A stretch of 41,854 nucleotides of DNA from an uncultured Ruminococcus sp. (GTDB lineage: Bacteria > Bacillota > Clostridia > Oscillospirales > Ruminococcaceae), in contig CALXIQ010000027.1 in NCBI GenBank assembly GCA_944388405.1, positions 1 to 41,854 on the forward strand, given 5' to 3'. The notes beneath the pieces were generated by a model. That model had not been told where the DNA came from. It made no database searches and was given only the letters and a program-made list of their open reading frames with translations. Made by a program: the position numbers and the translations under genes. Position 1 is the stretch's first letter, and every line of letters begins with the position of its first letter. Positions 1 through 7,918 of this stretch are shown in pieces.

Positions 1-89
1 GCTATCACAAAGGCATCCTTCCAGACCGAGCTGTCAAGCCCCTGAGGATTGTCAAGCTCCCCTCCTGTGAAGATAACACAGTCATTCAT
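1..89 (-). CDS. thiN: Thiamine pyrophosphokinase, N-terminal fragment
   Basis: Only the first 29 codons lie in the window and the gene runs off the left edge. The translation has the segment CVIFTGGELDNP, which resembles the N-terminal nucleotide-binding strand of thiamine diphosphokinases. These enzymes make thiamine diphosphate from thiamine and ATP in the cytosol. The ATG overlaps the end of rsgA by 8 bases, implying translational coupling. thiN follows rsgA (with rpe between them) in Bacillus, which supports the call; rpe is missing here. The fragment is too short to judge the active site. Confidence 0.7.
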   Translation of the reverse strand, partial: MNDCVIFTGGELDNPQGLDSSVWKDAFVI

Positions 90-966
90 TCTTGTACTCC
101 CACTCCTTTAGCTGTTTTGCCTGCTCATACATTTCCTTGTAGCTTTCATGGCGTGATGGGGCGATTTTGCCATCCTTCACTGCCTGTATTACAGCACAGC
201 CTTTTTCCTTGGTATGGCTGCAGTTTGCAAATCTGCACTTGCCGATATATTCCCTGAACTCGCAGAAGCACCCGGCAAGGTCGTCCTTGAAAATTATGTC
301 GTATCTGTTGGTATCGAAGCTTGAAAATCCCGGAGTGTCGGCAACGTATCCGCCACCCTCCACCTTGAAAAGCTCCACATGACGGGTAGTGTGCTTTCCT
401 CTGCCCAGCTTGCGACTTATTTCGTTGGTAGCCAGCTGAAGCTGCGGGAAAATGTTGTTGAGCAGCGACGACTTTCCCACTCCGGTATTGCCGGTAAATG
501 CAGAAAGCTTTCCCTTGAGAAACTCCCGCACCTTATCGGAGCCTTCGCCTGTGGTGTTGTCCACAGTGAAAACGGCTATGCCTGCTCTGCTGTAAATGCT
601 GCAATACTCCTCGCAATCACCTTTATCTATTTTGGTAAACACAATTGCCGGATTGATTTTCTTGTACTCTGCTATTGCTATAAACTTGTCAAGCAGCAGC
701 AAATTAGGCTCAGGTTCGCACACCGATGACACAAAAACCAGCAAATCAAGATTTGCCAGAGGCGGTCTTATAAGCAGCGACTTTCGCTCATGGATTTCGG
801 TTATAACTCCCGTTCCGTCCTCCTCCAGCGAGAAGTCAACATTATCTCCGCAGACGGGAGAAACCCCTCTTTTTCTGAAAACTCCCCTTGCTTTACACTC
901 ATAAACGCCGTCGGAGGCTTCTACTGTGTAGATGCCCCCGAGCGCTTTAATTATTAAACCTGTCAT
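82..966 (-). CDS. rsgA: Ribosome small-subunit-dependent GTPase RsgA
   Basis: A 294-residue circularly permuted GTPase acting in late 30S subunit assembly. The order of GTPase motifs is permuted as expected: G4 (TKID, about residue 111) comes before the P-loop (GNTGVGKSS, about 158) and G3 (DTPGFSSFD, about 210). An N-terminal OB-fold precedes the GTPase domain. A C-terminal zinc motif follows, with Cys/His residues in CFCEF, CRFANCSH and GCAV. Length is typical for the family. It sits 6 bases after prkC and overlaps thiN, so it is part of the kinase/phosphatase operon. In Bacillus RsgA is a PrkC substrate, which fits this neighbourhood. Confidence 0.97.
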   Translation of the reverse strand: MTGLIIKALGGIYTVEASDGVYECKARGVFRKRGVSPVCGDNVDFSLEEDGTGVITEIHERKSLLIRPPLANLDLLVFVSSVCEPEPNLLLLDKFIAIAEYKKINPAIVFTKIDKGDCEEYCSIYSRAGIAVFTVDNTTGEGSDKVREFLKGKLSAFTGNTGVGKSSLLNNIFPQLQLATNEISRKLGRGKHTTRHVELFKVEGGGYVADTPGFSSFDTNRYDIIFKDDLAGCFCEFREYIGKCRFANCSHTKEKGCAVIQAVKDGKIAPSRHESYKEMYEQAKQLKEWEYKNE

Positions 967-972
967 ATCACT

Positions 973-3123
973 TTACTGCTGAGTATAGGATGAATCCGAC
1001 TGTGAGCTCGAATCATCTGTCGACGAATCAACGGGTTCTTCAACCGCAGAAGAATCAGAGGGTTCTGCTGCGGAAGAATCCGGCTGTGACGGCTCAGGTT
1101 CAGGCTCTTCCTCGGGATTGTTTATCGCAAGCAATCCGCTTTCGTCCAAACCGCCTAAAAGGGTGGATTCACGATTGTCATAATCCACTTCGTATCTTGC
1201 ATACGGAGATACGCTCTCTCCCGTTGAGGAATTAATAATCTCTATAGTAAGGGTTTCGGTATCTCTTCCAGAAACATTGACATTTACATAATTGCCCGCA
1301 ATCGTTTCGGCACGGTCGATACGCTGTGTAAAGGCAACATTTCCGTCCCTGTAGACATTTATTGTATACGAACCTGTCAAGCCAGAAGGTATGGGCAGTC
1401 TCAGCTGCAACTCGATAGGATCGGTTTCACCTGTGGAAACGTAAATGATAACCTCAGTATCCTTATCTACATACTCGCCTTCATCGATGCTCTGGGAAAT
1501 AACTATTCCTCTGTCGCCCTCATGCTGCACGTCCTGAACAGTTCCGGTAAGCCTGTTTTCCGCAAGCATTGCCAAAGCTCTTTCTTCGGTAAGTCCTTCT
1601 ACGCCGGGCACACGCACCTGAGTTTCAAATTCACCCTGGCTTACAAACACCAGAACCTCTGCGCCCTCAGCCTGCTGTTCGCCGGCGGCCGGCTCGGTTC
1701 TTATTACAACGCCCTCAGCCACATTATCGTCATATTGACGACGTACAACGGGGGTAAATCCCGCATTTGTCAGCTCACTCTGGGCAGTTTCCTCATCCTG
1801 TCCGCTCATATCGGGAACGGTAATAAGCCTTGGTCCCCTGCTGACAGTAAGGGATATGGTTGTACCTTCACGCACGCTTTCATTGGTTACCGACTGCCAG
1901 ATAATCAGACCCTCTTCATAATCGGTGCTATATTCCTCGGTTACGTTAAAATTCAGTCTGTCTCTGTATTCCTGCTGTACTTCAACTATATTCTGACCTA
2001 TAAAGCTTGGAACTGTCAGAGTTGAAGTATGAGTGCTTGTGGGGCTGAAGTTTCCTACAACCACGGTTGCAATCACAACTGCGGCAATAATAACTACCGC
2101 AACGGTAACAGACAACAGAATAGGAAGCACGTATGAGCGCTTTTCAGGCTCGCCTTCCTCATCCTCCTCTTCCTCGTCGTAGCCGTCATCGTTATAATCC
2201 GTATCGTCGTCAGCGGCAGGAACAGGGTTAAAAAATTTGGTGGATTCATCCTGAAAATCGGTGACGGCATTATTTTTGTAGCCGAAAACAACCGACTGAT
2301 TAAGCTTGAAGGTGTCAATATCCTTTATCATTTCCGCAGCCGACTGATAGCGTCTTGCAGGATTTTTCTCCATTGCATGGATTACTATTTCCTCAAGCGC
2401 CTCGGGAATGGAAGGCATAATATCTCTTGGCGGCACAGCGGTTTCCTGCATATGCTTCAAGGCGATAGCCACCGGGTTTTCACCGTCAAAAGGCTTTCTG
2501 CCCGTAAGCATTTCATAAAGCATAACTCCGACGGAATATATATCACTTCTTTCGTCGGTCATATCCCCTCTTGCCTGCTCGGGAGAAATATAATGCACCG
2601 AGCCTATAGTCTTATCGGAAATAGTCTTTCCGTCAACCCTCGAAAATCTTGCGATTCCGAAGTCCATCACCTTAATGGTTCCGTCGGCGAAAAGCATTAT
2701 ATTCTGAGGCTTAATATCACGGTGAACAATTCCCTTATCATGAGCGTGCTGAAGGGCTCTGAGAATCTGAGTTACAAAATGCAGAGCGTCCTTCCAGCGC
2801 AGCACTCCCTGCTGCTCGATAAATTCTTTCAGAGTAATTCCGTCTATGTACTCCATAACGATAAACTGAATCTCATCGGTAAATCCCACATCGTAAATCT
2901 TTACTATGTTTGGATGTGAAAGAACAGCGATTGCCTTGCTTTCATTTCTGAAACGTCTGAGAAACTCCTCATTATGGGAAAATTCATCTTTAAGGATCTT
3001 AACCGCTACCACACGGTTTTCCATAACGTCAATAGCCTTGTAAACGTCAGCCATTCCGCCGACGCCGATAAGTTCCGTTATTTCATAACGGCCGTCCAGC
3101 TTTTTGCCGATATTAGAATCCAT
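973..3123 (-). CDS. prkC: PASTA-domain Ser/Thr protein kinase PrkC/Stk1
   Basis: A 716-residue membrane kinase that senses muropeptides or lipid II and phosphorylates cell-wall, translation and division proteins. The N-terminal cytoplasmic kinase domain shows a glycine loop (GVGGMADVYKA), catalytic lysine (VAVKIL), catalytic loop (HRDIKPQN), DFG and an activation segment ending SPEQARG. One transmembrane helix lies at about residues 335-360 (VLPILLSVTVAVVIIAAVV). It is followed by three PASTA repeats and a C-terminal Ser/Glu/Pro/Asp-rich tail of about 55 residues that is probably disordered. I chose the ATG at 3123, because GGAG lies 9 bases upstream, over an in-frame TTG at 3132 with no usable spacing. 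It pairs with the phosphatase prpC just upstream. Confidence 0.96.
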   Translation of the reverse strand: MDSNIGKKLDGRYEITELIGVGGMADVYKAIDVMENRVVAVKILKDEFSHNEEFLRRFRNESKAIAVLSHPNIVKIYDVGFTDEIQFIVMEYIDGITLKEFIEQQGVLRWKDALHFVTQILRALQHAHDKGIVHRDIKPQNIMLFADGTIKVMDFGIARFSRVDGKTISDKTIGSVHYISPEQARGDMTDERSDIYSVGVMLYEMLTGRKPFDGENPVAIALKHMQETAVPPRDIMPSIPEALEEIVIHAMEKNPARRYQSAAEMIKDIDTFKLNQSVVFGYKNNAVTDFQDESTKFFNPVPAADDDTDYNDDGYDEEEEDEEGEPEKRSYVLPILLSVTVAVVIIAAVVIATVVVGNFSPTSTHTSTLTVPSFIGQNIVEVQQEYRDRLNFNVTEEYSTDYEEGLIIWQSVTNESVREGTTISLTVSRGPRLITVPDMSGQDEETAQSELTNAGFTPVVRRQYDDNVAEGVVIRTEPAAGEQQAEGAEVLVFVSQGEFETQVRVPGVEGLTEERALAMLAENRLTGTVQDVQHEGDRGIVISQSIDEGEYVDKDTEVIIYVSTGETDPIELQLRLPIPSGLTGSYTINVYRDGNVAFTQRIDRAETIAGNYVNVNVSGRDTETLTIEIINSSTGESVSPYARYEVDYDNRESTLLGGLDESGLLAINNPEEEPEPEPSQPDSSAAEPSDSSAVEEPVDSSTDDSSSQSDSSYTQQ

Positions 3124-3186
3124 TAAATTCAACTCCTATCTTCAATTTATGCATCCAAGGCGAAAATCTCCGCCATTTTCATTCCT

Positions 3187-3915
3187 TTAATTAGCTACAA
3201 GCGCTACGGTAATATTATCCTTACCGCCTTGTTCGTTTGAATAGCTTATCAGATCCGCAACGGCGGCATCAAGATTCTTTCCAAAGACAAAATCATAGAT
3301 GATTTCATCCGTGCAGTAATTTGACATTCCGTCCGAACACAGCAAAAGCGTAAAATTACCCTCCGGCTCCAGCTCGAAATAATCCACCTCAACGTCTGCC
3401 TCAACGCCAACCGCCCTTGTGATGACGTTCTTCATATGGTGAGTCTTTATTTCTTCCTTTGAAATCATACCCTGTTCGTAAAGCATCTGAACATAGGTAT
3501 GATCGGTGGTAATCTGCTCTATTTTATTTTCCGTCATAAGATACGCTCTGCTGTCGCCCACGCTTACAATATAGCATTTATGTCCTGCCACCAGCGCCAC
3601 AACACAGGTTGTTCCCATGCCGTTTTTATCAATATCCTCTTTACTTTTCTCATAGACAAGAGTATTGGCTCCGTGCACCGCCGTAAGCATAAGGTTTCTT
3701 ATGCTGTTAGCTCCGGCGTCTGCCCGATAATTATCAGCGATGCGGTTATAAATCGCAGTAATCGCAACCTCGCTTGCAACTCCGCCCGAAAGCGCTCCGC
3801 CCATTCCGTCGCACACAACAGCCAGAGCGGTGTTGTCGGCTATCATTCCTACTCGCACTCGATCCTGATTTTCCTTGCGCACCTTGCCTATATCCGTATC
3901 TGAAGCTAAATACAA
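3187..3915 (-). CDS. prpC: PP2C-family Ser/Thr phosphatase PrpC/Stp
   Basis: A metal-dependent (Mn2+/Mg2+) protein phosphatase of about 242 residues that reverses PrkC phosphorylation. PP2C motifs are intact: the opening TDIGKVRKENQDR, the metal-binding VCDGMGG, SVGDSRAYL, TTDHTYVQ, ITRAVG, LLCSDGMSN and the final GGKDNITV. The start is uncertain. Two in-frame GTG codons at 3924-3927 lack a spaced ribosome site, whereas the TTG at 3915 has AGGTGG 8 bases upstream and gives the usual family N-terminus, so I use that one. It lies close behind rlmN and ahead of prkC. Confidence 0.93.
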   Translation of the reverse strand: MYLASDTDIGKVRKENQDRVRVGMIADNTALAVVCDGMGGALSGGVASEVAITAIYNRIADNYRADAGANSIRNLMLTAVHGANTLVYEKSKEDIDKNGMGTTCVVALVAGHKCYIVSVGDSRAYLMTENKIEQITTDHTYVQMLYEQGMISKEEIKTHHMKNVITRAVGVEADVEVDYFELEPEGNFTLLLCSDGMSNYCTDEIIYDFVFGKNLDAAVADLISYSNEQGGKDNITVALVAN

Positions 3916-3932
3916 GCAGTTCACCACCTTTC

Positions 3933-4913
3933 TTATATTTCATATTCACGCCTCAGCTGACCGCAGGCGGCGTCGATATCGGCGCCCAGCGTTCGTCGTA
4001 CCGTGGCGTTTACACCAAACTCCTCAAGATATTTTCTGAACCGCTGTGCAGATTTTCTGTCGGAGCTGTAGTTTCTTTCTTTTATTTTATTCACAGGAAT
4101 AATATTAACATGACACACAAAATTGTCAAGCAGTTTTGCCAGTCTTTTTGCATCGTCAATAGAATCGTTATGTCCGTCGATTAGCGCATACTCAAAAGAA
4201 ATACGCCTTCCCGTACTTTTAAAATAATCTCTGCAGGCTTTCATAAGCTGCTGAATATCATATCTGTCGTTTATTGGCATTATCTCGCTTCTCTCGACAT
4301 TGTCGGAAGCGTGAAGGGACACCGAAAGAGTAAGCCCCAGGTTAAGCTTAGCCAGCTGATATATCTTAGGGACGATTCCACAGGTAGACAGTGAAACGTG
4401 CCTTAAAGACATATTCATTCCCGAAGGGTGGGACAGTAGTTTGAGAAAATCCACCACATTGTCGTAATTATCCAGCGGCTCGCCGATTCCCATCAGAACC
4501 ACTCCCGAAATTTTTCTGCCGCTGTCACGCTCCGCCTGATAAATCTGAAGCAATATCTCACTTGCAGACAGGTTTCTTTTAAACCCGGCAATGGTGGAAG
4601 CACAGAATTTGCACCCCATTTTACAGCCCACCTGAGTGGACACGCAAATGGTATTTCCGTAGCTGTATTCCATAAGCACAGACTCAATATGATTGCCGTC
4701 CTCAAGCTCATATAGATATTTTACAGTATTATCGCTGTTGGATTCAAGTCTTTTACATATAAATAGTGATTTTATACAAAATTTTCGCTTTAAAGTATCT
4801 CTAAATTGTACAGATAGATTAGTCATCAGGTCAAATTCGGAAACTTTTTTGACATGAAGCCACTCAAAAATCTGCTTTGCCCTGAATTTCTTCTCGCCAA
4901 GCTGCAAAAGCAT
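3933..4913 (-). CDS. rlmN: 23S rRNA A2503 / tRNA A37 C2-methyltransferase RlmN
   Basis: A radical-SAM methyltransferase that methylates C2 of A2503 in 23S rRNA and A37 in some tRNAs by a ping-pong mechanism. The 4Fe-4S motif CKMGCKFC is present, as are the SAM-binding GIGEPL, the SLHASD segment and the distal conserved Cys in DAACGQL. The gene model is odd at its start. The family's conserved first helix (in-frame translation KIDILSLLPEELEG) is encoded just upstream of the ATG at 4913, yet no ATG, GTG or TTG opens it after the upstream stop. The ATG at 4913 does have GGAGGAG 9 bases upstream. The N-terminus is therefore either shortened by about 18 residues, starts on a rare codon, or reflects an indel. 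Confidence 0.95.
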   Translation of the reverse strand: MLLQLGEKKFRAKQIFEWLHVKKVSEFDLMTNLSVQFRDTLKRKFCIKSLFICKRLESNSDNTVKYLYELEDGNHIESVLMEYSYGNTICVSTQVGCKMGCKFCASTIAGFKRNLSASEILLQIYQAERDSGRKISGVVLMGIGEPLDNYDNVVDFLKLLSHPSGMNMSLRHVSLSTCGIVPKIYQLAKLNLGLTLSVSLHASDNVERSEIMPINDRYDIQQLMKACRDYFKSTGRRISFEYALIDGHNDSIDDAKRLAKLLDNFVCHVNIIPVNKIKERNYSSDRKSAQRFRKYLEEFGVNATVRRTLGADIDAACGQLRREYEI

Positions 4914-4983
4914 ACCTTCCAGCTCCTCCGGCAGCAGGGATAAAATGTCGATTTTTCCGTTATCGCAAGTCTGTACCGTAATC

Positions 4984-6300
4984 TCACCTCAATTTTCTCA
5001 GCTTAGCAATAAAAAATCCGTCCGAGCCGAAATTTTTCGGCGTTATGGTTACTTTATACTCATTTTCAAAGCCTTGAACTCCTTTTCCCAGAGGACAAGG
5101 CTCAAAATCGCTGTGAATGCTTAAAAACTCCTCAACCACCTTGTCGTTCTCCGCCCTTGAACAGGTGCAGGTTGAATAGACAAGAATACCGCCCGGTTTC
5201 AGGTATTTTGATGAAGTGTCCAAAATTTCGTACTGAATTTCCGGCAGCCGCAAAAACTCTTCCGAGTCTTTGTATTTTATCTCCGGCTTGCGTCTGATAA
5301 CTCCCAGTCCCGAGCAAGGCACATCGCAGAGAATCCTGTCCGCCTGTGGGACACTGTCATTAAACCGCTTGGCGTCATTTGTACCTGCTTTGATGATGCT
5401 TATGCCAAGACGTTTTGCGCCCCTTGCTATAAGCCTGACCCGATTTTCATGGAGGTCAAAGGCGTATATCTCGCCCTTGTTGTCCATAAGCTGGGCAATT
5501 GTAAACGCTTTTCCTCCCGGTGCGGAGCACATATCAAGTACTACATCTCCCGGTTGTGCGTCAAGGACTTTACAGCAAATCTGGCTGGAAAGGTCCTGAA
5601 CATGAACAAGACCTTTTTTATAAGCTTCGCTCCGCTCCACCGAGCCGGAACCTCTTAGCTTTATGCAACCGTCGGCATAACCAATTCTTTCGCAGCCAAA
5701 GCCGTCTGCCTGCAAAGCAGAAACAACCTCATCCTCGGAGGCTTTAAGGGTATTTGCCCTGACAGTTGTGGGAGCCTGTCCGACAGAGGTTTCAAGCAGA
5801 GCCATAGTTACGTCCCTACCGTACTCGTCAAGCCATTTTTCCACCAGCCACTCAGGACAGGAATACTCAATTGACAGCCTCTCTGTTTCATTGCCGCCTT
5901 CGGGAAGCTTTTTGCCGTTTCGTATAAACGCTCTCAGCATGGCATTGACAAATCCGCCAGCCGATTGATTGCTGCCACGCTTTGCAAGCTTCACCGATTC
6001 GTCCACGGCAGCGCTGTCGGGCACAGAATCCATGTAGAGCAGCTGATAAAAGCCCATTCGCAGAATGTTTCTCACTCTCACGCTCAGCTTGCTGCCCGGA
6101 TTTTTGGAATAAAGAGCTATAAGCCTGTCAAGGGTGAGCCTGCGCTCAAGGGTTCCGTAAAACAAAGCGGAGACAAATTTTTTATCCTGCGCGGAAAGAC
6201 TTGATTTCTTTAAAGCGTCGTCAAGCAGTATATTTGAATAGGATAGATTGCTTTCAAGCTTTGTCAACAGCCGCAACGCTGTTTCTCTGGAATTTTCCAT
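4984..6300 (-). CDS. rsmB: 16S rRNA m5C967 methyltransferase RsmB
   Basis: A 438-residue SAM-dependent cytosine-C5 methyltransferase (Sun/Fmu family). An N-terminal NusB-like RNA-binding domain (about residues 1-140) precedes the Rossmann methyltransferase domain. Visible motifs are SAM-binding DMCSAPGGK, motif IV CDVPCSGLGV with one catalytic cysteine, and STCTCSRAEN with the nucleophilic cysteine. The ATG has GGAG 6 bases upstream. A 175-base gap separates it from fmt, longer than other gaps in this cluster, and includes a 16-base AT-rich palindrome at 6376-6391. I could not find a convincing promoter there. Confidence 0.96.
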   Translation of the reverse strand: MENSRETALRLLTKLESNLSYSNILLDDALKKSSLSAQDKKFVSALFYGTLERRLTLDRLIALYSKNPGSKLSVRVRNILRMGFYQLLYMDSVPDSAAVDESVKLAKRGSNQSAGGFVNAMLRAFIRNGKKLPEGGNETERLSIEYSCPEWLVEKWLDEYGRDVTMALLETSVGQAPTTVRANTLKASEDEVVSALQADGFGCERIGYADGCIKLRGSGSVERSEAYKKGLVHVQDLSSQICCKVLDAQPGDVVLDMCSAPGGKAFTIAQLMDNKGEIYAFDLHENRVRLIARGAKRLGISIIKAGTNDAKRFNDSVPQADRILCDVPCSGLGVIRRKPEIKYKDSEEFLRLPEIQYEILDTSSKYLKPGGILVYSTCTCSRAENDKVVEEFLSIHSDFEPCPLGKGVQGFENEYKVTITPKNFGSDGFFIAKLRKLR

Positions 6301-6475
6301 TTAAATCTCCATTAATTCTGTTTGGTACACCGCAATATGTGTAAAGCTAAAAAACTGTACACGCTTTGCGTTTGTAAAGTAAAATTACTTTAAGCTACTT
6401 ATTTTGCAAATGCCGAAAACACGCGTTTTATGTCGTATTATAAAGCTATTTGACTTGTCACGTTCATTATTAAGC
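6301..6475. other. fmt-rsmB intergenic gap with AT-rich palindrome
   Basis: This 175-base gap interrupts an otherwise tightly packed operon. It contains a perfect 16-base palindrome at 6376-6391 (AAAGTAAAATTACTTT) and a minus-strand TATAAT near 6438 without a good -35 partner. In related Clostridia a metallopeptidase gene can sit here, but no ORF of that kind remains. Function is unknown. Confidence 0.3.
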
Positions 6476-7408
6476 TTAACCCAGCTTTTCATTACCGCTC
6501 AAAGGCTTGCCCCTGAGATAGTCCTCTGTTTTCATTCGCTTTGAGCCTTCCGCCTGCACCTCTGTAAATCTTATAACTCCGTCGGAGCATGCCACCGAAA
6601 ATATCTTGGGGTCAACTATTTCCCCCGGGAGCTTATCGCTTGGGATTTCAGATACAATCTCTGATTTATAAACCTTAAGCCTTTTGCCGTTAAGCATGGT
6701 GGTAGCGCAGGGCCAGTCGGAAAGTCCGCAGATGTGATTGTGAACCTTTCTCACAGGCTGAGTGAAATCTATAGGACACATATCTTTTGAAAGCATGGGT
6801 GCATATGTGGCATCACTTTCTTCCTGCTTGTGTGGGACAATACCGCCATTTTCAAGCTGATTGAGCGTTTTCAGCATAAGCTCTGCGCCCATTTCAGCCA
6901 GTCTATCAAACAGCTCGGACGCCGTCTCGTTTTCTCCTATGGTGGTTGACTGCTGCAAAAGAATATCTCCCGTATCAAGCCCTTCGCCCATAAGCATTGT
7001 GGTTATACCGGTTTCCTTTTCGCCGTTAAGCACCGCCCACTGAATAGGACCTGCGCCTCTGTATTTGGGCAACAAAGAGCCGTGAATATTTACACAGCCG
7101 TATTTTGGTATGTCAAGCACCGCTTTTGGCAGTATTTTCCCATATGCCGCTACCACTATGCAATCGGGGTTCAGGTTTGAAATTATACCAATATACTCCT
7201 CGCCGTTTTTCTTTAGGCTCTGGGGCTGATAAACGGCAGTGCCGTGCTCCTCTGCTACAACCTTAACCGGGGGCGGCGTAAGCTTATAGCCTCTGCCCTT
7301 GGGTTTGTCAGGCTGACAGAATACCGCTGTAACAGTATGCTTTGAATCGTAAAGTGCTTTAAGGGCAGGAACTGCGAAATCAGGAGTTCCCATAAAAATT
7401 ATATTCAC
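6476..7408 (-). CDS. fmt: Methionyl-tRNA formyltransferase
   Basis: A 310-residue enzyme that formylates initiator Met-tRNA using 10-formyl-tetrahydrofolate. The N-terminal formyltransferase domain starts MNIIFMGTPDFAVP and contains the catalytic/folate region NIHGSLLPKYRGAGPIQWA followed by GITTM and GLDTGDIL. The C-terminal OB-like tRNA-binding domain follows. Length and order are normal. It lies 27 bases after def, the deformylase that removes the same formyl group, which is the usual pairing. Confidence 0.97.
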   Translation of the reverse strand: MNIIFMGTPDFAVPALKALYDSKHTVTAVFCQPDKPKGRGYKLTPPPVKVVAEEHGTAVYQPQSLKKNGEEYIGIISNLNPDCIVVAAYGKILPKAVLDIPKYGCVNIHGSLLPKYRGAGPIQWAVLNGEKETGITTMLMGEGLDTGDILLQQSTTIGENETASELFDRLAEMGAELMLKTLNQLENGGIVPHKQEESDATYAPMLSKDMCPIDFTQPVRKVHNHICGLSDWPCATTMLNGKRLKVYKSEIVSEIPSDKLPGEIVDPKIFSVACSDGVIRFTEVQAEGSKRMKTEDYLRGKPLSGNEKLG

Positions 7409-7435
7409 TGTTATACCTCGCTTATGCGGATTTTT

Positions 7436-7900
7436 TTATCTTTCCTCAACGTCTGCAAACTCAACGACCTTTTCAAGGAACAAATGTCCGTCAAGATGCT
7501 CCGTTTCATGGCAGACTGCCTGAGCAAAAAGCTCCGAAACCTCTTTTTCGTACCAGTTGCCGTTTCTGTCCTGAGCCTTGAATTTAACTCTTACCGGTCT
7601 TATGGTATAACCCCATTCGCCGGGACAGGAAAGACAGCCCTCCAGCACCTTGTGGGTTTCCTCCGATTGCTCAATTATCTCGGGATTTATCAACTCGCAA
7701 ATGCCCTCTCCTGCGTCGATTACCACTGCTCTTCTCAGAATGCCTACCTGAGGAGCGGCAAGACCTGCACCCTCTGCTTTTATAAGGGTTTCTTTCATAT
7801 CGTCAAGCAGTGTCCACAGCTTTTCATCAAATTTCTCCACAGGTTTACACATTTTGTGGAGCGTTTCTTCTCTCTTATTTAATATATTTCTTATCGCCAT
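7436..7900 (-). CDS. def: Peptide deformylase
   Basis: A 154-residue iron/zinc hydrolase that removes the N-formyl group from nascent proteins at the ribosome exit. All three family motifs are present: GLAAPQVGI, EGCLSCPG (metal-binding Cys) and the metal-binding HETEH in CHETEHLDG. It follows priA by 18 bases and precedes fmt. Length matches the short type I enzymes. Confidence 0.97.
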   Translation of the reverse strand: MAIRNILNKREETLHKMCKPVEKFDEKLWTLLDDMKETLIKAEGAGLAAPQVGILRRAVVIDAGEGICELINPEIIEQSEETHKVLEGCLSCPGEWGYTIRPVRVKFKAQDRNGNWYEKEVSELFAQAVCHETEHLDGHLFLEKVVEFADVEER

Positions 7901-7918
7901 AAAACTTATTTCCTTTCT

